Source: Ascidiaceihabitans sp034111945
GTDB taxonomy: Bacteria; Pseudomonadota; Alphaproteobacteria; Rhodobacterales; Rhodobacteraceae
Assembly (NCBI GenBank): GCA_047626725.1
Contig: JBLHSG010000023.1
Location: forward strand, 3,775-67,774
Direction: 5' to 3'
DNA length: 64,000 nt
Of the stretch, positions 25,063-33,021 are shown one piece after another. Position 1 is the stretch's first letter. Every line of letters begins with the position of its first letter. A model generated the notes under the pieces. That model saw only the letters and a program-made list of their open reading frames with translations, did not search any database and was not told the DNA's origin. Position numbers and translations under genes: made by a program.

Positions 25063-25479
25063 TTATGCGGCCAATGCAGCGTCCAGCAAGGCGCGTACTT
25101 TACGCTCGTAGGGTTCATTCACGATCCGCGAAACCTCGCGACCATTTTTCATGACAACAAGGGTCGAGCGGCGTTTGACCTTCATCCGGTTGGTCATGAC
25201 CGATTGCCCGAATGTATCCCAATCGATGTCGACAAACGTCAGATCGGCATAGGCGGGGTTTTCACCAATCAGTTTGGCAATCAGTTCCAATTTAATCTGG
25301 CAGGTCAACGACCAGCTTGCGCGCCAATTCAGAATGACAGTTTGGTCGGTTTTGCGAATGCGATCCCAGTCTTGGGGCGTAAACGTAATCGAGGTATAGG
25401 CCTGCGCGATGTGCGGCAATGAGGTGCCAGCAATTGCACTAGCGGCGGTCATCATTAAAAAGGCACGACGGTTCATCAA
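25063..25479 (-). CDS. Exported thioredoxin-fold protein lacking the first active-site cysteine
   Basis: A 138-residue protein with an N-terminal signal of Tat-like form (NRRAFLMM at residues 3-10, then a hydrophobic run and AQA near 27). The mature part fits a thioredoxin fold: beta strand VILNWRASWSLTC, then helix, then FVDIDWD and a late STLVVMKNGREVSRI strand. In the CxxC position it has Ser57-Leu-Thr-Cys60, so only one cysteine remains. It could still act as a chaperone, a mono-thiol isomerase or a mixed-disulfide carrier, but not as a classical thioredoxin. Neighbours give no clear partner. Confidence 0.65.
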   Translation of the reverse strand: MMNRRAFLMMTAASAIAGTSLPHIAQAYTSITFTPQDWDRIRKTDQTVILNWRASWSLTCQIKLELIAKLIGENPAYADLTFVDIDWDTFGQSVMTNRMKVKRRSTLVVMKNGREVSRIVNEPYERKVRALLDAALAA

Positions 25480-25557
25480 AGGCTCCGGTCAAATACATGG
25501 TCGCGGCGACGCTATCGTGCAAATACGTCTCTGATAAGGCCCAAGGTTGTCTGCGTG

Positions 25558-26427
25558 TCAGGTTTTTGTCTGGCGTGACAGTTGTACCGCAAGGATGCCG
25601 ACGGTGATGATCAGCACGCCAATGACATCGCGCACACCAAGGCGTTCCCCCAACAGCAATGCAGCGATGGCGACCCCGAAAAACGGGTTCAGGAAATGGA
25701 AGGTTGCGGCCCGCACAGCGCCGATACGTTCAACCAGTTTGAACCAGATCCACGTGGCGAACAGACCGGGGGCAAGCGTGGTGTAAATGAATGCAATGGT
25801 CAGTTCTGGCGTGATGTTGACCACCAGCGTTTCGGTCACTGCAGATGCAACGGCAAGAATAGCGGCCCCGACCAACATTTGCAGGCCAACCACCATCATT
25901 AAATTTCCGCCAGACGATGCACCGCGCATCGACAGCGTCGCCACGGTCAATGCGGCAGCACCCATCAGGCACAATGCAACACCGCGCAAATCGACGCCGG
26001 CTTCTATCCGCGCGGACATGATGATCACGACACCGGCAATTCCTAGGGCCAATCCAAGGATACCCAGCTTTGGCAATTTGTCGCGAAAGATGACCCAACT
26101 GGCCAGGGCAACCATCAGCGGCATGGTGGATGCGATGATCGATGCAAGCGATGCTTGAATGGTCTGCATCGCCACAAAATTCAAACCCAAATAGATCGCG
26201 TTTTGGCACAACCCAAAGATCAAAGTGGCACGCCATTGCGCACGGGTCAGAGCCCAAGTTTGCCCCAATGCACGCGCGATAATCACACCGATTATGCCAG
26301 ACAGCAAAAACCGCATCGCCAGTGAGGCAAGAGGCGGCGCATCAGCCACAATAATGCGCGCTGATGAAAAGGCAGAAGACCAGATAAAGGCAAACAGCAG
26401 CCCCATGAGAATTGCGCGGATATCCAT
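25558..26427 (-). CDS. DMT-family (EamA) transporter
   Basis: A 289-residue inner-membrane protein with ten predicted hydrophobic helices in two EamA repeats, the normal size for the drug/metabolite transporter superfamily. Substrates of this family include amino acids, sugars and other metabolites; none can be inferred here. The ATG at 26427 begins directly at the first helix (MDIRAILMGLLFAFIW). A GTG start 12 codons earlier is possible but would add a hydrophilic leader. It stands alone between the HU gene and the thioredoxin-like gene. Confidence 0.85.
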   Translation of the reverse strand: MDIRAILMGLLFAFIWSSAFSSARIIVADAPPLASLAMRFLLSGIIGVIIARALGQTWALTRAQWRATLIFGLCQNAIYLGLNFVAMQTIQASLASIIASTMPLMVALASWVIFRDKLPKLGILGLALGIAGVVIIMSARIEAGVDLRGVALCLMGAAALTVATLSMRGASSGGNLMMVVGLQMLVGAAILAVASAVTETLVVNITPELTIAFIYTTLAPGLFATWIWFKLVERIGAVRAATFHFLNPFFGVAIAALLLGERLGVRDVIGVLIITVGILAVQLSRQTKT

Positions 26428-26519
26428 CTTGGGGTCTTTCTGTACCGGTGTGTTTGGCGGCACAGTTTATGAAAACACAACGGGGTGCAATGGTGTGCGG
26501 CACGCACCGTTTGGCCAAG

Positions 26520-26549
26520 AAAAAAGGGCCGCCCGTTTCTGGGCGACCC
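26520..26549 (-). terminator. Rho-independent terminator of the HU gene
   Basis: On the minus strand a 9-bp stem (26541-26549 with 26526-26534, one G-T pair) and a six-base loop are followed by TTTTTT. It lies 25 bases after the HU stop codon. Confidence 0.85.
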
Positions 26550-26574
26550 TTTTAAAACTGAGTGGCGGGCTGAC

Positions 26575-26862
26575 TTAGCCGTTCACGCTGTCTTTCAGAG
26601 CTTTCGCGATTGTCATTTTGACAACTTTGTCCGCGTCTTTTTTGAATTGTTCGCCTGTCGCAGGGTTACGTACCATACGCTCTGGACGTTCGCGGCAATA
26701 GATTTTGCCAACGCCTGGAAGGGTGACAGCACCGCCGCCAGATACTTCGCGTGTGATTAGGTTACAAACCGCGTCGAGTGCCGCGCCTGCTGCTTTTTTG
26801 TCTGCGCCCATATCTTCTGCCAGTGCGGCGACGAGTTGGGTTTTTGTCATCGGTTTTGCCAT
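26575..26862 (-). CDS. HU-family DNA-binding protein
   Basis: A 95-residue histone-like protein that binds and bends DNA in the nucleoid. The N-terminal KPMTKTQLVAALAEDMG helix pair, the GVGKIYCRERPERMVRNP arm region and the basic C-terminal helix match the HU/IHF fold. Its first residues and length fit HU rather than IHF subunits. GAAGGAG lies eight bases before the ATG. The upstream region contains a GTTGTG-CACAAC inverted repeat (26919-26936) and several GAATGT repeats. These could be regulatory but have no known binding factor. Confidence 0.92.
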   Translation of the reverse strand: MAKPMTKTQLVAALAEDMGADKKAAGAALDAVCNLITREVSGGGAVTLPGVGKIYCRERPERMVRNPATGEQFKKDADKVVKMTIAKALKDSVNG

Positions 26863-27001
26863 TATGGTCTCCTTCGTCCGCCCGAATGTTGGGCCTCATC
26901 CGTGGAATGTAACGGAATGTTGTGGATGAACACAACGAATAGTGGGGTCTAAAATCCTAAAATCACGTATTTTTATCGTTTTTCGGGGTGTGACGGCGGA
27001 C

Positions 27002-28465
27002 TTATAGGAACGCTGTCTCTTCAAACGAGCGTAATTTACGACTTTGGATGCGTTCCAGCGGCATTTCGCGAAGGTGCTCCATCGCGCGAATTCCGATCAT
27101 TAGGTGATTTGCGACCTGTGTTTTGTAGAAATCCGAGGCCATTCCCGGCAGTTTCAACTCACCATGCAGGGGTTTGTCAGACACGCAAAGCAACGTCCCG
27201 TAAGGCACACGGAACCGGTATCCGTTGGCTGCAATTGTCGCGCTTTCCATATCTAGCGCGACGGCGCGCGACTGTGACAGCCGTTGAACGGGACCGGATT
27301 GATCGCGCAATTCCCAATTCCGGTTGTCGATTGTCGCGACAGTTCCGGTGCGCATAATCCGCTTTAGTTCGTAACCTTCTAGCTTGGTCACCTGCGCCAC
27401 GGCTGTTTCCAGCGCGATCTGGATTTCGGCTAAGGCAGGGATCGGAACCCACACTGGCAAATCGTCATCCAGAACGTGATCTTCGCGCAAGTAGGCGTGG
27501 GCCAAAACGAAATCACCCAACGCTTGAGTATTGCGCAGACCGGCACAGTGCCCAACCATCAACCACGCATGTGGGCGCAAAACCGCGATGTGATCAGTGG
27601 CTGTTTTTGCGTTCGAAGGTCCAACCCCGATATTGACCAGAGTGATCCCTGATCCATCCGCACGTTTCAGATGGTAGGTCGGCATTTGCGGCATTTTCGG
27701 CGATGGATCGAGCGTCTGATCGCCCTTGGTTATTTCTTCGTTTCCGGTGGATACAAACGCCACATATCCGCTATCGGGATCGTCTAATTGCTGACGCGCG
27801 TAGCTTTCGAATTCGGACACATAGAATTGGTAGTTTGTGAACAAAACGTGGTTCTGAAAATGCGACGGATCAGTGGCTGTGTAATGCGACAATCGCGCCA
27901 GTGAATAGTCGACGCGCTGGGCCGTAAATGGTGCAAGCGGGCCGGTGTCGTCGGGTGACACATAAGTGCCATTCACAATATCATCGTTTGTCGTGGACAG
28001 GTCGGGCACATCAAAGAAATCGCGCAGTGTGAAATCCGCGGCCCCTTCGTGCGGCACCGTAATTGACGCGTCATTGGCCACCGCAAAGTGCACAGGGATC
28101 GGCGTATCTGACGGCCCAATCGTCACAGTTGTGTCGTGATTTTCCAGCAGCAGACACAATTGTTGGATCAGATAATTGCGGAACAAATCGGGGCGCGTGA
28201 TGGTCGTCGCATACGTGCCGGGCACGGAAACATGACCATAAGATAGCCGCGTATCGATCCGGGCAAAGCTGGTGGTTGTGATCCGCACTTCTGGATAAAA
28301 TGCACGAATGCGCGCGTCAGGTGCGCCGCCAACCAATGCGGCTGAGAACTGTGTGCATAAAAATTGTGTGGCTTGCACATACAGCTCATTTAGCCGGTTA
28401 ACAGCGGCGTCTGCATCGGCGAATTTTTCGGAAGCCCCAGTTTCGGGTGTCATTATTTTTGTCAT
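27002..28465 (-). CDS. amn: AMP nucleosidase
   Basis: A 487-residue enzyme hydrolysing AMP to adenine and ribose 5-phosphate. The N-terminal domain is unique to Amn, and the C-terminal part is a nucleoside phosphorylase-like fold (VNIGVGPSNAKTATDHIAVLRPHAWLMVGHCAGLR region and MESATIAANGYRFRVPYGTL). The length equals that of typical bacterial Amn. It begins five bases after the stop of the adenine deaminase gene on the same strand, forming an ade-amn operon. Together they would turn AMP into adenine and then hypoxanthine. Adenine nucleotides often regulate this enzyme allosterically. Confidence 0.94.
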   Translation of the reverse strand: MTKIMTPETGASEKFADADAAVNRLNELYVQATQFLCTQFSAALVGGAPDARIRAFYPEVRITTTSFARIDTRLSYGHVSVPGTYATTITRPDLFRNYLIQQLCLLLENHDTTVTIGPSDTPIPVHFAVANDASITVPHEGAADFTLRDFFDVPDLSTTNDDIVNGTYVSPDDTGPLAPFTAQRVDYSLARLSHYTATDPSHFQNHVLFTNYQFYVSEFESYARQQLDDPDSGYVAFVSTGNEEITKGDQTLDPSPKMPQMPTYHLKRADGSGITLVNIGVGPSNAKTATDHIAVLRPHAWLMVGHCAGLRNTQALGDFVLAHAYLREDHVLDDDLPVWVPIPALAEIQIALETAVAQVTKLEGYELKRIMRTGTVATIDNRNWELRDQSGPVQRLSQSRAVALDMESATIAANGYRFRVPYGTLLCVSDKPLHGELKLPGMASDFYKTQVANHLMIGIRAMEHLREMPLERIQSRKLRSFEETAFL

Positions 28466-28470
28466 TATAT

Positions 28471-30276
28471 TTACTCTTCGTTCGTCTCTATTACGGGTAT
28501 GAATTCAAATGTGCGCACATCAACCAACCCAAGGTCAGAGATGCGCAGTTCAGGGATAACGACCAGTGCAAGCAATGAATGTTGCATGTAGGCGTTGTTC
28601 AGTGTGCAGCCACAATCGACCATGGCGGCCATCAATTTGTCAGCTTTGGCAGCGACTGTGGTTGCGGGTTTGTCCGACATCAAACCAGCGATTGGCAGTT
28701 CAACAAGCGCCTGTTCGACGCCGTCTTTGAACAGGGTGATGCCGCCGCCAACTTCAGCCAATCGGTTGGCTGCTAGTGCCATATTTTCGCGATCTGTACC
28801 GACGACAATCATGTGATGGCTGTCGTGTGCGACGGTTGATGCCATCGCCATTGGGCCCTCGTACCCAAATCCGGACACGAACGCATTAACCACGCCGCCT
28901 GTTGCTTGATGCCGTTCAACCAGTGCAATTTGGCAGGTGTCGCCATGGCTTTGAACCAATCCGTCTTTGACCGGTAGATCGCGTTTAAGGGCTTTGGTTG
29001 GAGCTTGATTTTCGACGACACCAATCACGTTTGCAGTGACCGAATTGGATCCTGTTGGTGCCGTAACTTCAAAATCAGTCGCACGCAGCGTTTTGCCCAA
29101 ATGCACGGTTTGACGCGCAGATCTGGGCCAGTCCAGATGCGGACATGTAACGCTGATTACACCATTATTAGACGCTGTTTTTCCGCGCGCGATCACCTGT
29201 TCGATGGGTAAGGTTTTCAAATCAGATGTCAGGATCACGTCCGCGCGCCGCCCGGGCGTAAGCGAACCAATGTCGCGTTCCAGCCCAAAATGCGTCGCCG
29301 TGTTTATCGTCGCCATTTGCAGGGCAACAAGCGGATCACACCCACATTCAATCGCATGGCGAACGGCGCGGTTCATGTGCCCTTCGTTAACCAAAGTACC
29401 GGAATGGCAATCGTCGGTGCACAGGATCATGTTGCGTGAATCCAGCCCCTTTTCGGTGATCGCTGTGATCTGGGTTTCGATGTCATACCACGCAGACCCA
29501 AGGCGGATCATCGACCGCATGCCTTGGCGCATCCGCGCAATCGCGTCTGCTTCGCAAGTTCCCTCATGGTCGTCAGCAGGGCCACCGGCGACGTAGGCGG
29601 CAAATGCAGGCCCCAAATCAGGTGATGCATAGTGCCCACCGACGGTCTTACCTGCGCGTTGTGTCGCCGCCATTTCGGCCAGCATCTGAGGATCGCCGCC
29701 TGATACACCGGGAAAATTCATCATCTCGCCAAGGCCGATAATGCCGGGCCATGTCATTGCTTCGGCCACATCATCGGCGCTGATTTCGTATCCAGTGGTT
29801 TCCATTCCCGGTGCGCTGGGCGCGCAAGATGGCATTTGGGTAAAGATGTTGATGGGCTGCAATAATGCCTCGTCATGCATCAATCGCACGCCTTCCAGCC
29901 CCAGCACATTCGCGATTTCGTGGGGGTCGGTGAACATGGATGTCGTGCCATGCGGGATCACGGCGGCGGCAAATTCGGCAGGCGTTAGCATACCGGATTC
30001 GATGTGCATGTGACCGTCGCACAGACCCGGAATCATGTATCGACCGTATGCCTCGATCACCTCGGTATTTGGTCCGATACAATGGCTGGCATCTGGCACA
30101 ACGCAGGCAATGCGCCCGTGCGTGACCGCGATGTCGTGGTTTGGCAGTGCTTCGCGCGTGTGAACATTCACCCAAATTCCGCCGCGGATTACCAGTTCGG
30201 CAGGCACGCGACCTGCGGCGGTTTCAATCAAATGCGGGGCGACGTCGGGCCAACTTGCGGGGGTGTTGTGTTCCAT
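28471..30276 (-). CDS. ade: Adenine deaminase
   Basis: A 601-residue metal-dependent amidohydrolase converting adenine to hypoxanthine and ammonia. The metal-binding motif is visible in GLCDGHMHIESGMLTP, followed by HGTTSMFTDPHEIANVLG. A later ILCTDDCHSG supplies further ligands, and the C-terminal adenine deaminase domain is present. The ATG at 30276 starts the conserved N-terminus; a longer in-frame extension upstream has no family counterpart. It is the first gene of the ade-amn operon and is divergent from the ArsC-like gene. It is coupled to Amn in purine salvage. Confidence 0.93.
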   Translation of the reverse strand: MEHNTPASWPDVAPHLIETAAGRVPAELVIRGGIWVNVHTREALPNHDIAVTHGRIACVVPDASHCIGPNTEVIEAYGRYMIPGLCDGHMHIESGMLTPAEFAAAVIPHGTTSMFTDPHEIANVLGLEGVRLMHDEALLQPINIFTQMPSCAPSAPGMETTGYEISADDVAEAMTWPGIIGLGEMMNFPGVSGGDPQMLAEMAATQRAGKTVGGHYASPDLGPAFAAYVAGGPADDHEGTCEADAIARMRQGMRSMIRLGSAWYDIETQITAITEKGLDSRNMILCTDDCHSGTLVNEGHMNRAVRHAIECGCDPLVALQMATINTATHFGLERDIGSLTPGRRADVILTSDLKTLPIEQVIARGKTASNNGVISVTCPHLDWPRSARQTVHLGKTLRATDFEVTAPTGSNSVTANVIGVVENQAPTKALKRDLPVKDGLVQSHGDTCQIALVERHQATGGVVNAFVSGFGYEGPMAMASTVAHDSHHMIVVGTDRENMALAANRLAEVGGGITLFKDGVEQALVELPIAGLMSDKPATTVAAKADKLMAAMVDCGCTLNNAYMQHSLLALVVIPELRISDLGLVDVRTFEFIPVIETNEE

Positions 30277-30365
30277 GGACCGATTATTCTCAGATCGGGG
30301 GCATGTGCAAGGGGGTGCGGCCTGAGTTCTTGAAACTGTTACACTTGGCAGGCTAAAGACTGCGC

Positions 30366-30788
30366 ATGGATATTCTGATACATCACTTTCCCGAATGCGG
30401 GACATCGACCTTTACCCTGAAAATTATTCGGGACGCGGGATATGATCCTGTCGTGAACGAATACATGAAAACGGGGTGGACAAAACCGCAGTTGCAAGAG
30501 CTGTTCGAGGCCGCAGGAATGACAGCGCGCCGTGCGTTGCGCATTCACAAAACCAACGCCAAAGAACTGGGCCTGACCAAGGATGGCGTCACCGAGGATG
30601 CGATTTTGGATGCGATGGTTTTATTCCCGAAACTGGTGAACCGCCCGATTGTCGTGTGCGAAGATGGCGTAGCACTGTGCCGCCCGTCCGAAGCGGTTTT
30701 GGATTTGCTGCCAAATTGGCCCGCTGGTCCCTATGCGGCAAAGGATGGATCACCCCTGATTGATGCAAATGGCGATCGGGTCGATTAG
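30366..30788 (+). CDS. arsC: Arsenate reductase, glutaredoxin-dependent ArsC type
   Basis: A 140-residue thioredoxin-fold protein. The active-site cysteine is Cys11 in PECGTSTFTL, the position used by E. coli ArsC to form a thiol-arsenate adduct. The arginine-rich anion-binding region is partly visible (NRPIVVCEDGVALCRP). The family also includes Spx/YffB relatives, so arsenate reduction is likely but not certain. No other ars genes (arsB, arsR, acr3) are in the window. The next gene is a VOC protein 38 bases downstream. Confidence 0.82.
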   Translation: MDILIHHFPECGTSTFTLKIIRDAGYDPVVNEYMKTGWTKPQLQELFEAAGMTARRALRIHKTNAKELGLTKDGVTEDAILDAMVLFPKLVNRPIVVCEDGVALCRPSEAVLDLLPNWPAGPYAAKDGSPLIDANGDRVD

Positions 30789-30826
30789 GGACTTTCGATT
30801 GCGCGGATTCGTGGCATAGTGTGTCT

Positions 30827-31261
30827 ATGGATTTTGAAACTGTCAGCGCTGGTGATTTCGGAAAGTCCCTTTCTGGGGTCGGCATAAACCTGTTGGTGCG
30901 CGATGTTCAGGCACAATGTACCTTTTTAGAGACTGTTTTTACGGCCAAATCCCATCAAATAACGTCTGATTTCGCGATCGTGACCTATGGGTCAGATGTG
31001 TTCCAATTGCATAGCGATGGCACGTATCATTCCAATCCGTTGCTTGGTTTGTTGCCAGAAAATCCGCCTCGTGGTGCGGGGATCGAAATTAGGTTGTACG
31101 ACACTGATCCTGATGACGCGGTTGCGCGTGCACGGGCATTGGATGCGATGATTTTGCAAGAACCTACCAATAAACCGCACGGTCTTCGCGAGGCGTATAT
31201 CTTGTGCGAAAACGGTTATGCTTGGGTCCCAAGTCGTGCATTGACGGCGGATGACGCATAG
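30827..31261 (+). CDS. VOC (glyoxalase/bleomycin resistance) superfamily protein
   Basis: A 144-residue protein with the paired beta-alpha-beta-beta-beta repeats of the VOC fold: GINLLVRDVQAQCTFLETVF starts the first and GIEIRLYDTDPDDAVARA the second. Members are metal-dependent lyases, dioxygenases or resistance proteins; no specific function can be assigned. ATG 30827 is used, with a GTG two codons upstream as an alternative. The 3' end overlaps the convergent LysR gene by 46 bases. Confidence 0.7.
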   Translation: MDFETVSAGDFGKSLSGVGINLLVRDVQAQCTFLETVFTAKSHQITSDFAIVTYGSDVFQLHSDGTYHSNPLLGLLPENPPRGAGIEIRLYDTDPDDAVARARALDAMILQEPTNKPHGLREAYILCENGYAWVPSRALTADDA

Positions 31262-32118
31262 TCGGTTTGCATTTCATCTTTGATCCAGCGCACAAAATTT
31301 GAAGTATCAGTTTTGCCTTCTGCCCTTGGATTGACTGTCAGATAGTAGGCTTCTTGCATGTCGGCCTTGTGGTCAAACGGGCGTACCAATCGACCACTTT
31401 CCAGCAAGTGACGCACCATGCAATCGTGCCCCATAGCTAGGCCTGCGCCTGCCTCTGCAACAGCCAAAGCAGTCCCTAACACGCGCGCATGGGTGATTTT
31501 CGGGGTTCCAGAAATTGGCTGATTTTCTGCCCAAGTTTCCCATGTTGTCAGCATTGCAGTGCAATAAAACAGCCGATGCTGGGCAATGTCATCCAAGCGC
31601 ACGGCATAGTCAGGCGCGCAAACAGGGTAAAATTGATCCCACGTTAGGCGGTCTGCTTGTGGGTCTGTATCGGGGGAAATCAGGAATCGAATTTCAATAT
31701 CGGCGTCATCTACCCGTTCCATCCTGTCCCAAATCGCGGTGGTGATGTGCAGGTGAATGTCAGGGTGGCGCGCATATAATCGGGGCAGGCGTGGTGCCAG
31801 CCAATTGGTCGAAAACGTCAAATTGGTTTGAATGTGCAGCGCCTTGGCAGTGCTGCCATCGACCAACATTTGCGTACCACGGGACAATGTCTGAAACGCT
31901 TCGCGCACGACGGGCACATAGTTCAACCCCATCACGGTCAGTTCCAACGCCCGTGGGCGACGGTAAAATAGCGGCTGGCCCAGATGGTTTTCCAACGACT
32001 TGATTTGCTGGCTTACCGCACTTTGCGTCATGTTCAATTCACCCGCCGCCGCAGTGAACGAAAGGTGGCGCGCTGCGGCTTCGAATGCACGCAATTGGTT
32101 GAGCGGAGGTAGGTTCAT
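31216..32118 (-). CDS. LysR-family transcriptional regulator (GcvA-like)
   Basis: A 300-residue regulator. The N-terminal winged helix-turn-helix (LNQLRAFEAAARHLSFTAAA, then NMTQSAVSQQIKSLE) is of the GcvA subgroup. The effector-binding substrate domain runs from about residue 90 to the end. It is divergent from a CoA-linked catabolic operon (32222-37014) across a 103-base gap holding a perfect LysR-type palindrome, so it most likely regulates that operon and itself. The effector is unknown. The 3' end overlaps a convergent VOC gene by 46 bases. Confidence 0.92.
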   Translation of the reverse strand: MNLPPLNQLRAFEAAARHLSFTAAAGELNMTQSAVSQQIKSLENHLGQPLFYRRPRALELTVMGLNYVPVVREAFQTLSRGTQMLVDGSTAKALHIQTNLTFSTNWLAPRLPRLYARHPDIHLHITTAIWDRMERVDDADIEIRFLISPDTDPQADRLTWDQFYPVCAPDYAVRLDDIAQHRLFYCTAMLTTWETWAENQPISGTPKITHARVLGTALAVAEAGAGLAMGHDCMVRHLLESGRLVRPFDHKADMQEAYYLTVNPRAEGKTDTSNFVRWIKDEMQTDYASSAVNARLGTQA

Positions 32119-32126
32119 AAGTCATA

Positions 32127-32143
32127 CATTAGAATGTCTAATG
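32127..32143. promoter_or_regulatory. LysR-type operator candidate
   Basis: CATTAGA-ATG-TCTAATG is a perfect palindrome with 7-bp arms that satisfies the T-N11-A rule for LysR-type binding sites (T at 32129, A at 32141). It starts nine bases from the LysR ATG and 79 bases before the aldolase gene, as expected for autoregulation with divergent activation. Confidence 0.7.
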
Positions 32144-32221
32144 CGAAGACGAAAGTTTTTTCGTTGGTCACGGCGGCGAGCGTCCATCATCTTGGCGACA
32201 AATCAAAGGAATGGATGCGAC

Positions 32222-32983
32222 ATGACCTCAGAAAAACACAGTGACTTGGCCAACATGGATCACTGGCAGGAGCGCGTGGATTTGGCGGCTGCATTTCGCT
32301 GGACCGTTCGATTGAACATGCACGAGGCCGTCGCGAACCATTTTTCCCTAGCGATTAATGACAGTGGCACCAAGTTTTTGATGAACCCAAATCAAAAGCA
32401 TTTTAGCCGCATCAAAGCGAGCGACCTGATCGTTGTCGATGTTGATGACCCAGCCAGCATGGAAGGGCCCGATGCGCCTGATCCAACGGCATGGGGATTG
32501 CATGGTGGGATGCACCGGCATTGCGCGCACGCTCGGTGTGCCATGCATGTTCATTCGCCTTATGCCACTGCTTTGGCCGCGTTGGCGGACAGTCGATTGC
32601 CGCCCGTAGATCAAAATGCATGTACGTTTTTTAACCGCTATGTCATCGACGACAGCTATGGTGGCTTGGCCTTTGAAGAAGAGGGCGAACGCTGTGCCCA
32701 ACTGTTTGATGACCCCAAGAAAAAGGTCATGATCATGGGCAATCACGGCATCATGATTATTGGTGAAACCGTCGCAGAAACCTTTAATAGGCTCTATTAT
32801 TTTGAACGGGCTTGCATGACGTACATCATGGCATTGCAGACCGGCCAACCGATGCGGGTCTTGTCAGACGAGGTTGCAGAAAAAACAGCCCAGGAGCTGG
32901 AAACATACCCCGAACAGGACGCGCGCCATCTGGCCGAACTTAAGGCGATCTTGGACGATGAAGGGTCCAATTACGCGACTTAA
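32222..32983 (+). CDS. Class II aldolase/adducin family protein
   Basis: A 253-residue protein with the class II aldolase/adducin fold. Zinc-binding histidines are visible in HCAHARCAMHVHSPYA and in the C-terminal MGNHGIMIIGE region. This large family includes fuculose and ribulose phosphate aldolases and decarboxylases; the present subgroup often carries no phosphate-sugar context. It opens an operon with an acyl-CoA dehydrogenase, a CoA ligase and a CaiD-like hydratase, suggesting an aldol cleavage or decarboxylation of a hydroxy-acid in that pathway. The ATG at 32222 follows AAGGA. The gene before it is the divergent LysR. Confidence 0.82.
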   Translation: MTSEKHSDLANMDHWQERVDLAAAFRWTVRLNMHEAVANHFSLAINDSGTKFLMNPNQKHFSRIKASDLIVVDVDDPASMEGPDAPDPTAWGLHGGMHRHCAHARCAMHVHSPYATALAALADSRLPPVDQNACTFFNRYVIDDSYGGLAFEEEGERCAQLFDDPKKKVMIMGNHGIMIIGETVAETFNRLYYFERACMTYIMALQTGQPMRVLSDEVAEKTAQELETYPEQDARHLAELKAILDDEGSNYAT

Positions 32984-33021
32984 AATTACCCAAATCACAC
33001 CCCATAAAAGAAGATACATTG

